Assembly: GCA_003509235.1 (NCBI GenBank)
Contig: DONH01000409.1
Coordinates: 1 to 5,229 of the forward strand
Direction of reading: 5' to 3'
Origin: Planctomycetaceae bacterium
GTDB lineage: Bacteria > Planctomycetota > Planctomycetia > Pirellulales > UBA1268
Length of the DNA stretch: 5,229 nt
The number at the start of each line of letters is the position of its first letter. The first letter of the stretch is position 1. Positions 1-5,229 of this stretch are shown piece after piece. Position numbers and translations under genes: made by a program. Under the pieces are notes generated by a model that ran no database searches, was not told where the DNA came from, and saw only the letters and a list, made by a program, of their open reading frames with translations.

Positions 1-2246
1 TAGTGTTGAACAACGTCATCCAGACGATCGAGATAATCAATAAAGAGTCCTGGATCGCTCGCTGCAGGATTCTGTGCCGTTGCTTCAGCAATCACAATTT
101 CATGGCCCTGCAACTGTGCAAAGTCCATGCTCTGCTCCAGGTTTGGATCAAGCCTGAGCCCCTCGGCATTGAACGTTCCATTGACTTCCATGCCTACATC
201 ATTGTTGAAGACAGAGAACCCAACCCAATCAACATTTTCTTCCCCTGGATACAACCAACGAGTATCGTTGTAGCCCCGAACCGGATGAAATCCGAATTCA
301 ACATTGCTGACTCGTGATTCAATGCGATCGACGATGTGGTTGTATGCATCAACAAAAGCAGACCTATCGAGCTCAGGAAATGCGTCAGGGTTTTCAAACA
401 CATTGACTCCTGCACTGGCTTGCTCATCGAGCCAGTCAACCACATATTGATCCCCGTTGTAGGCAAATAATAAGAGGCTTACTTCGTAGCCAACACGAAG
501 AAGAAACTGTGTCTGGGGGCGATCAGCCATAATCTCAGAAAAGCTATCGATTTGAGCATCCCAGGCACCATTACGTATATCATTCAGAGCCTCCCAAATC
601 GCATTTGAATTAAAGTCGCTTGCATTCTGGTTGATCATCTGACCGTAGCCACCTGCCGGTGTATTATCTTTAAAACTCAGGGCAACCATGGCATAGTCAC
701 CGAGGTCATTCTCTCTAACATAGTCGAGAAATTCAGCATTTGGGCTATCGTCTCCTTGCTCAATTTGACCGAGATAAAAAGTGGAATAATGAGATGATCC
801 ACTTGGAACCAAACCAGTCCCATCAATGAAGTCGATATATTCATCTTGAAAAGTTTGACCAACAATCATCACGGTTTGACCATCATCCAGATTTTCAAGA
901 GATGGATCACGTGGTTGAACTACCGGTAACGGGCGAGAATGAAGAAGCGGTCGAGAAGGTCTGGTGCCTGGAAAATGTGGCCCCATGGCTGGCACATCAC
1001 GCAGAACATCTGCTGGTGGCCGATCACTCACAGGGTGCGAATCGATACCAGGAAGCGTTGGGTTGAGAACAAGTGGCGCCGGCGTAAACGGTTGCTGTAA
1101 GCCCATCGGGTTTGGTCTGGCTGCATTCCCATCAGTTCCAGCTACTGTCGGCCAACGGAGATTGTCGTTGACTCGGCGGGCAAATCCATCGTACAGATTT
1201 CCTTCAACATCTCGTTCTGGCCAAGGTGTATGAATAAAATCGGCATGCATACTCCACCCTGGTGCATAGTCGGGTCGATCTGCTGTCATGGAGTCCGACG
1301 TAAGGACTAATGAAGCATCCTCTGGCACATGGCCGTAATGAATCTGGAGTTGCAGTTCTGGCAGAAGGTATGGGTGACTACTTGGACCACCGTCACCGCC
1401 TCGGTCATAAGCCATATGATCTTTGAAATTCGTTCCCTCAAGACTTTTTCCATCCCAGAACTGAGGAAACATGATGACAGCCTGTAGTGGTAAATCCTGC
1501 CACTCGTCGCCTTGCGGTATATGGTCGTACTGCGTTGATGTACCAATGTAGTTCCAGAACATGACCGCCGTAGACTGGCGTTCACTGGGCATGGCTGATC
1601 CCGCGATGATCGAAAGCCCTGCAGGCATGTCAACGATCTTACTTGGTTCCAGAGGCTTTTGGACTGCGTAGTAAGCAATTGAACTATCGAGTGGTGTCAC
1701 AAAATCACCAGTCGTTGTGTTTAGCAGACTCGGCACCCAATAAACCGAAAGGTTATTTGTTGGCGCAGCAGCAGACTCACCTGCTTGCATCAGACTTGCA
1801 AGTGTTGAATTTTCACTCACGGATGGATTCACAAAAAAATCATGGGCATGCCAAAAGTTTGGATTACTTGGCGCGAGCAGTGGGTCGATGGTGTCCCGTT
1901 TGGAAAAATTTAGCAATGAATGAAATTCACCCAGTGGCATACCTGTCTGGTCCCAGGCAGAGGGCTGTCCGGGATCAGACAATCCTTCACCCCAGAGAAT
2001 GGGTGCCACACTTGCCTGCGAGAGAGTCGGCTCACTGTGACCGCCCTCCTGCATTGACATAGGTCCAAAAATCATGGAACTGGAGTTGGACTCAGTTGCA
2101 GGCAGATCAGCGATTGGAGTTGCTGAAAGCAAAGCACGCGCCTCCAATTGCTCAGTTCCAAGATGAGCACGCGCACTGGTTCCACAATGCCTTTCACGAC
2201 GCTTCGGAAACCCCAATAGGAGACGAAGCAGTATCCTATTATTCAT
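1..2246 (-). CDS. Secreted protein: LEPR-XLL-type N-terminus, DUF1996 domain, GH26-like glycosidase domain (3' end missing)
   Basis: I translated this frame by hand; it has no stop for 748 codons and runs off the left edge, so the C-terminus is missing. Residues 15-30 are basic and are followed by LEARALLSATP (34-44), a variant of the LEPR-XLL motif of planctomycete exported proteins. Residues about 131-345 match DUF1996, a domain of unknown function in fungal and bacterial secreted proteins: FWHAHDFF (131-138), YW (169-170), YY (192-193), MFPQFWDG (259-266), SHPYLLPEL (290-298) and GWSMHADF (330-337). Residues about 385-450 are a proline-rich linker. From about 458 on, the sequence looks like a clan GH-A barrel closest to GH26 (beta-mannanase type): RVGYE with candidate acid/base E588, WLYPG (664-668), VDWVGFSVF (672-680), and IVIAE with candidate nucleophile E721. 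A role in extracellular polysaccharide cleavage is inferred; the substrate is unknown. Start: ATG at 2246 is preferred for its AGGTGA site; ATG at 2276 is in frame and would add 10 residues. Confidence 0.85.
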   Translation of the reverse strand, partial: MNNRILLRLLLGFPKRRERHCGTSARAHLGTEQLEARALLSATPIADLPATESNSSSMIFGPMSMQEGGHSEPTLSQASVAPILWGEGLSDPGQPSAWDQTGMPLGEFHSLLNFSKRDTIDPLLAPSNPNFWHAHDFFVNPSVSENSTLASLMQAGESAAAPTNNLSVYWVPSLLNTTTGDFVTPLDSSIAYYAVQKPLEPSKIVDMPAGLSIIAGSAMPSERQSTAVMFWNYIGTSTQYDHIPQGDEWQDLPLQAVIMFPQFWDGKSLEGTNFKDHMAYDRGGDGGPSSHPYLLPELQLQIHYGHVPEDASLVLTSDSMTADRPDYAPGWSMHADFIHTPWPERDVEGNLYDGFARRVNDNLRWPTVAGTDGNAARPNPMGLQQPFTPAPLVLNPTLPGIDSHPVSDRPPADVLRDVPAMGPHFPGTRPSRPLLHSRPLPVVQPRDPSLENLDDGQTVMIVGQTFQDEYIDFIDGTGLVPSGSSHYSTFYLGQIEQGDDSPNAEFLDYVRENDLGDYAMVALSFKDNTPAGGYGQMINQNASDFNSNAIWEALNDIRNGAWDAQIDSFSEIMADRPQTQFLLRVGYEVSLLLFAYNGDQYVVDWLDEQASAGVNVFENPDAFPELDRSAFVDAYNHIVDRIESRVSNVEFGFHPVRGYNDTRWLYPGEENVDWVGFSVFNNDVGMEVNGTFNAEGLRLDPNLEQSMDFAQLQGHEIVIAEATAQNPAASDPGLFIDYLDRLDDVVQH

Positions 2247-2253
2247 GGCAGAT

Positions 2254-2259
2254 TCACCT
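2254..2259 (-). promoter_or_regulatory. Ribosome binding site for the DUF1996/GH26-like gene
   Basis: AGGTGA on the minus strand lies 7 nt before the ATG at 2246 and matches the extended complement of the 16S rRNA 3' end. It favours this start over the in-frame ATG at 2276, which has only a weak AAGG five nt upstream. Either start keeps the LEPR-XLL-type motif. Confidence 0.5.
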
Positions 2260-2402
2260 GCGACATGCGTCGCCATACCTGCCTTGCCCTTCAATTTAAT
2301 TGATATGGGTCTGAGTAGAGAGCAGATCAACTGTGTTTTTACAAACTAAAAATGAAAGGAACTGAATTCCGAACGACAAGCTTGATAAACAGCACTTTAA
2401 AA

Positions 2403-2455
2403 TTTCTGACAGACACTTGGTAGATACCAAAACACAGCCGTGTGATTGTCAGAAA
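2403..2455. repeat. Inverted-repeat structure, possible three-way junction
   Basis: Perfect 9-bp arms TTTCTGACA (2403-2411) and TGTCAGAAA (2447-2455) enclose two smaller hairpins: TTGGT-AGAT-ACCAA (2417-2430) and CACA-GCCG-TGTG (2433-2444). Together they could fold as a 53-nt three-way junction in DNA or RNA on either strand. It lies between the phosphoesterase-like gene and the DUF1996/GH26-like gene. No T-run follows directly on either strand, so it is not a canonical intrinsic terminator, although on the minus strand AAATTTTAAA comes just after the arm. It could be a 3'-end stabiliser, an atypical terminator, a REP-like element or a protein-binding site; the sequence does not decide between them. 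Confidence 0.5.
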
Positions 2456-2462
2456 CGCTTCA

Positions 2463-2511
2463 CAGTGAATTATGTCTTGGCTTCGTCAGCAAAACATTTT
2501 GCAATTCACTG
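2463..2511. repeat. Second inverted repeat, overlapping the end of the phosphoesterase-like gene
   Basis: Perfect 9-bp arms CAGTGAATT (2463-2471) and AATTCACTG (2503-2511) are separated by 31 nt. Inside, next to the right arm, is the palindrome GCAAAACATTTTGC (2489-2502), able to form a 5-bp hairpin with a 4-nt loop. The right arm contains the stop codon (2506-2508) of the phosphoesterase-like gene, so the structure would form at the 3' end of the thrS transcript. There is no U-tract after it. It sits 7 nt from the 2403-2455 structure and has similar arm length and overall size. Confidence 0.45.
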
Positions 2512-2874
2512 AGAAAGACATGCCTCTGTCTTGGTTATTGTCAAAACTCCGGAAATCGTTTCTCCCGTTAGTTCGACAACTCGTTCCTCATTCGCAGACG
2601 TCGTATTCAGATAGACATACGAACCACTATCCACTCGGCGCGCAAACCCTCGGCCACCAGAGACCTCTCCTTCCAATCGATCAAGCCAGAAGAGCCGATG
2701 GTCACGCAGTTGTGTAGAAACTACCGCCGGCCCCTCGACTCGAGGAATGTCCGCGAGCCGCCATGTCTTGCAGGCATCTGCCTGCTCCAACAGAAGATCA
2801 AAATGTCTTCCTTCTGGATCATCAGGATGACCCGTGTGCTCGAGAAGAACAAACCGTGACAGTGTTTTCTTCAT
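2506..2874 (-). CDS. Stand-alone LigD 3'-phosphoesterase-like domain protein
   Basis: This 122-residue protein resembles the N-terminal phosphoesterase domain of bacterial DNA ligase D, which trims 3'-phosphates and ribonucleotides at DNA ends during non-homologous end joining. The likely metal-binding residues align: H13 in LLEHTG, H24 and D26 in RHFDLLLE (23-30), and H59 in RDHRLFWLD (57-65). The LEGE and SGGRG stretch (68-76) and SGSY (83-86) match the rest of the fold. The arginine of the LigD Y-D-F-R-L-E signature is replaced by L28; from memory, small planctomycete homologues also read W/F-D-L-x-L-E. No ligase or polymerase domain is attached. The chosen ATG starts 8 nt after the thrS stop. 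A TTG at 2886 overlapping that stop (TTGA) is in frame and would add four residues. No Shine-Dalgarno site is visible, so translation is probably coupled to thrS. Its activity is inferred and unproven. Confidence 0.8.
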   Translation of the reverse strand: MKKTLSRFVLLEHTGHPDDPEGRHFDLLLEQADACKTWRLADIPRVEGPAVVSTQLRDHRLFWLDRLEGEVSGGRGFARRVDSGSYVYLNTTSANEERVVELTGETISGVLTITKTEACLSQ

Positions 2875-2882
2875 GTTCGGTA

Positions 2883-4922
2883 TCAATAGTCGTTTGCAGC
2901 CACTGAAGGTTTTGTCCCGCCAATGCCCAGTGGTTTTGGTTTATGCCGAACAGTACGTTGTTCATTTTCGTCACTCAGTCGCTGGACAGCTTCCTCAAGA
3001 CTCATGGCCCCCAGGTCACCATCGAGCCGGTCTCGCAAGCTCACTGTGCCAGCGGCCTCATCTCGAGGGCCGCACACCACCATCGCAGGAATCAGTTCAA
3101 GCTGTGCCTTTCGGATTTTGGCACCAAGTTTTTCAGCATCAAAATCAACACCTACACGCAAGCCAGCTGCGCGAAAAGCCGCTTCAACTTTTTTGGCGTA
3201 TGCCTCACTCTTTTCGCTGACGGGCAGAACCCGAACCTGCTCAGGCGCAAGCCACAGCGGAAACGCACCGGCAAAGTGTTCGATCAGCACGCCAATGAAT
3301 CGCTCCATGCTACCTAGAGGTGCACGATGGATCATGACTGGTTTATGTCGACCACTATCTGAGCCAATGTACTCAAGATCAAAACGTTCGGCACTTGGAA
3401 GGTTGTAGTCCAACTGTACCGTGCCAAGTTGCCAATCACGACCAAGTGAATCATTGATCACAAAGTCGATCTTGGGGCCATAAAACGCTGCCTCCCCGGG
3501 CTCTGGCTCACAGCCCGGAAGATTCATTTCGCGAGCAACTTTTTCGATTGCTGCCTCTGCTTCATCCCACCGCTTGGGGTCACCAACATACTTGTCACTT
3601 GATTTATCTCGAAATCCAAGACGAACACGATACGAATCAAAGGCAAGGCTTTCAAGCACTTTCAGCGTGAAGTCGATACAACCTGCTACCTCTTTTTCGA
3701 CTTGATCTGGTGTACAGAAAATATGGGCATCGTCTTGGGTAAAGCCACGGACCCGTGTCAATCCACCGAGTTCACCGGACTGCTCATATCGATAGACCGT
3801 GCCAAACTCAGCAAGTCGTAATGGCAACTCACGATAGCTCCGCGGGCGAGCTTTATAAATCATCGTATGATGCGGACAGTTCATTGGCTTGAGCAGATAC
3901 TTCTCATCTTCATGCATCTCGATTGGCTTGAACTGGCTATCAGCGTAGTAAGGATAGTGGCCTGAAATCTTATACAGATCCACTTTCCCGATATGTGGCG
4001 TGTATACCGGCTCATACCCACGAGCGGTTAGTTCCTCACGAACGAATCCCTCAAGCACAGTTCGCAACATCGCGCCTTTGGGCATCCAGAGGACAAGCCC
4101 GGAACCAACCAGAGGGTTAATCGTGAAGAGGTCCAACTGTTTTCCAAGCACACGGTGATCTCGCTTGCGTGCTTCCTCTAGTGCTTCGAGGTGGCGGTCA
4201 AGGTCTTGCTGCGTGAACCAGGCGGTTCCATAGAGTCGCTGAAGCTGTGCATTGCTTGCATCGCCCTTCCAGTAGGCACCGGCAAGGCTCGTCAATTTAA
4301 AGCCACCTATACAACCTGGGCTTGGAACATGTGGTCCGCGACAAAGATCAACAAACTCACCTTGCCGATAAAAAGAAAGTGAGGGGTGTTCTGCTAATCC
4401 GGTTTCAATATGCTCTGCCTTGAGGGGCTGATCGAGACCACGAACAATTTCAATTGCTTTCTCACGATTAACTTCCACTCGTTCAAATACTTCATCTTCT
4501 GCAATAATCTTCCGCATTTCTTTTTCAATCTTTGGAAGATCTTCTTCTGTAATTGGCTCTTCGGCGCGCATGTCGTAGTAGAAACCCTCACCGACTGTTG
4601 GACCGAAGGCCAGTTCAACTCCTTTAAAGAGTCGCATGACAGCGCGTGCCATAATATGGGCAGCCGAATGTCGCATGACTGGAAGGGCACGAGGATCACC
4701 TGGCAATAGGAATTCGATCGTTGGCTCTTCTTCCTCGGAAAGAAGAGTATCGAGTCCAACGACTTTGCCATCAAGCACTGCAGCAATTGGTCTTTTTTTC
4801 TTCTTCGTCTTTTCTGTCACAAACGTTGCGGCGACATCCGCAAGACGAGAACCTGCTGGAAATGACTGTGATTCAGGCGAAGCAGAAGCATCCTTAGGAT
4901 TAACAAGTTGAATGGTCGGCAT
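2883..4922 (-). CDS. thrS: Threonyl-tRNA synthetase
   Basis: This cytoplasmic class II enzyme charges tRNA-Thr with threonine using ATP and clears mischarged Ser-tRNA-Thr. The 679 residues carry the full domain set. The TGS domain spans about 1-75. The editing domain (about 76-245) has H85-x3-H89 and C194-x3-H198. The catalytic core (about 260-555) has the zinc ligands C349, H400 and H532, motif 2 arginine R378 in TVYRYE, and motif 3 [10 protein letters not shown] ending at R541. The anticodon-binding domain covers about 560-652, including [14 protein letters not shown] basic tail (about 655-679) makes it longer than the E. coli enzyme (642 residues). The usual DLRNEK-like anticodon-domain segment reads DFDAEK here. 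The ATG at 4922 begins directly at the TGS domain; AAGGA lies 11 nt upstream, a rather long spacing. The leader is too short for a T-box or an E. coli-type thrS operator. The common downstream neighbours infC-rpmI-rplT are absent. Confidence 0.98.
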   Translation of the reverse strand: MPTIQLVNPKDASASPESQSFPAGSRLADVAATFVTEKTKKKKRPIAAVLDGKVVGLDTLLSEEEEPTIEFLLPGDPRALPVMRHSAAHIMARAVMRLFKGVELAFGPTVGEGFYYDMRAEEPITEEDLPKIEKEMRKIIAEDEVFERVEVNREKAIEIVRGLDQPLKAEHIETGLAEHPSLSFYRQGEFVDLCRGPHVPSPGCIGGFKLTSLAGAYWKGDASNAQLQRLYGTAWFTQQDLDRHLEALEEARKRDHRVLGKQLDLFTINPLVGSGLVLWMPKGAMLRTVLEGFVREELTARGYEPVYTPHIGKVDLYKISGHYPYYADSQFKPIEMHEDEKYLLKPMNCPHHTMIYKARPRSYRELPLRLAEFGTVYRYEQSGELGGLTRVRGFTQDDAHIFCTPDQVEKEVAGCIDFTLKVLESLAFDSYRVRLGFRDKSSDKYVGDPKRWDEAEAAIEKVAREMNLPGCEPEPGEAAFYGPKIDFVINDSLGRDWQLGTVQLDYNLPSAERFDLEYIGSDSGRHKPVMIHRAPLGSMERFIGVLIEHFAGAFPLWLAPEQVRVLPVSEKSEAYAKKVEAAFRAAGLRVGVDFDAEKLGAKIRKAQLELIPAMVVCGPRDEAAGTVSLRDRLDGDLGAMSLEEAVQRLSDENEQRTVRHKPKPLGIGGTKPSVAANDY

Positions 4923-4933
4923 AAGCGGGAACG

Positions 4934-4938
4934 TCCTT
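4934..4938 (-). promoter_or_regulatory. Probable ribosome binding site of thrS
   Basis: AAGGA on the minus strand sits 11 nt upstream of the thrS ATG. The sequence is good but the spacing is at the long end. No in-frame start codon lies nearer to it, and the protein begins normally at the TGS domain, so the assigned start stands. Confidence 0.4.
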
Positions 4939-4981
4939 GTCTTTCAAATACAAGAAGAAAGTAAAAACACTACGCAAATAT

Positions 4982-4997
4982 GGCACATTAACGTGCC
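4982..4997 (-). terminator. Small hairpin between the CBS-domain gene and thrS, possible weak terminator
   Basis: GGCAC-GTTAAT-GTGCC on the minus strand forms a perfect 5-bp stem, extendable by one G-U pair to a UUAA loop, 24 nt after the stop codon of the CBS-domain gene. It is followed by ATATTTG, a poor T-tract. It may end or attenuate the upstream transcript; equally it may be a leader hairpin for thrS or chance. No convincing -35/-10 pair is seen between it and thrS. Confidence 0.3.
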
Positions 4998-5021
4998 TCC
5001 AGTCCTTTGAACAAGCCAGGG

Positions 5022-5229
5022 CTACGCTTGGCCTGTTGGTTCCTGATACACCTCAGCCGCTCGCCGCATTTTTTCGTGCTCAAGACGCCTCAGGTTATAG
5101 GCTGTAATTACATCTTTTCGGGTGATGATACCGATCAGCTGCTGCCGATCCTCAGCCGAAACCACAGGAAGTTCATCGACGTTAGTCGCCGTAAACTTGC
5201 CAAGGGCTGTATTGAGATCATCATCCGGT
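5022..5229 (-). CDS. CBS-domain protein, C-terminal 68 residues (5' end missing); possible ClC-type chloride channel
   Basis: The frame enters from the right edge and ends at a TAG at 5022-5024. The visible 68 residues hold most of one CBS domain, an adenosine-nucleotide-sensing regulatory module that usually occurs in pairs. The sequence D-E-L-P-V-V (18-23) followed by L-I-G-I-I-T-R-K-D-V (31-40) is the classic second half of a CBS domain. It is followed by ITAYN and a charged helix, LRRLEHEKMRR (46-56), and a short tail. A terminal CBS ending R-x-D-V-x-x-A-Y-N recalls the cytoplasmic tails of bacterial ClC chloride channels, but other CBS proteins can end similarly. The catalytic or membrane part lies outside the window, so the ClC assignment is a guess. 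It is 99 nt upstream of thrS on the same strand, and a functional link is not evident. Confidence 0.8.
   Translation of the reverse strand, partial: PDDDLNTALGKFTATNVDELPVVSAEDRQQLIGIITRKDVITAYNLRRLEHEKMRRAAEVYQEPTGQA

Noticed and set aside
194..1678. Minus-strand frames at 194-466, 677-865 and 1307-1678
   Set aside because: They are in other frames inside the long minus-strand gene, whose own frame is open from 2276 to the edge and carries recognisable domains.
2075..2099. Near-palindrome AACTGGAGT...ACTCAGTT in the coding region
   Set aside because: It has a one-base bulge, lies inside coding sequence and has no partner copy; probably chance.
964..2299. Plus-strand open frames at 964-1233, 1643-2062 and 2096-2299
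   Set aside because: They lie opposite the continuous minus-strand DUF1996/GH26-like frame, show no recognisable domain and have low-complexity shadow-like composition.
4791..4800. Run of seven T (seven A in the thrS mRNA) as a possible programmed frameshift site
   Set aside because: The A-run is read AAA AAA AGA in frame, which is not the register of a standard -1 slippery heptamer, and the ThrRS frame continues intact through the lysine run.
2834..4911. Open frames on both strands within the thrS region (for example plus 2923-3408, minus 4394-4786)
   Set aside because: They overlap a full-length, clearly conserved ThrRS and look like nothing known.
4947..4977. TTGCGT / TTGTAT as a thrS promoter
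   Set aside because: The -10 candidate matches only three of six consensus positions; too weak to claim.
4923..5021. T-box or tRNA-like leader controlling thrS
   Set aside because: The gap is only 99 nt, with one small hairpin and no T-box sequence or tRNA-like fold visible.

Overview
The window reads as a piece of a planctomycete chromosome (phylum Planctomycetota; lower rank not resolvable by eye), of roughly balanced base composition. The main clue is the N-terminus of the large secreted protein on the left. It carries a basic stretch followed by LEARALLSATP, a variant of the LEPR-XLL motif found near the start of many large planctomycete exported proteins. The stand-alone LigD-phosphoesterase-like protein and its H-x-D-L-x-L-E signature fit the same phylum from memory of the family. 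All four genes lie on the minus strand; the plus-strand open frames look like shadows of them.

In transcription order (right to left): (1) 5022-5229, the last 68 residues of a protein ending in a CBS domain, possibly a ClC-type chloride channel. (2) A 97-nt gap with a small hairpin. (3) 2883-4922, thrS, a full-length threonyl-tRNA synthetase with editing, catalytic and anticodon-binding domains intact. (4) 2506-2874, a small protein resembling the 3'-phosphoesterase domain of DNA ligase D, starting 8 nt after the thrS stop and so probably co-translated with it. (5) 2247-2505, a gap of about 260 nt holding two adjacent structures with 9-bp inverted-repeat arms. (6) 1-2246, a secreted multidomain protein: LEPR-XLL-type N-terminus, DUF1996 domain, proline-rich linker, then a GH26-like glycosidase barrel that runs off the left edge.

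No shared pathway links these genes. thrS is housekeeping, and the phosphoesterase-like gene seems to ride on its transcript. The DUF1996/glycosidase gene is probably a separate unit for extracellular polysaccharide turnover. The most notable items are the DUF1996 + GH26-like architecture, the thrS-coupled phosphoesterase-like protein, and the folded intergenic region between them. I found no CRISPR array, tRNA, rRNA, insertion sequence or obvious phage or defence locus.
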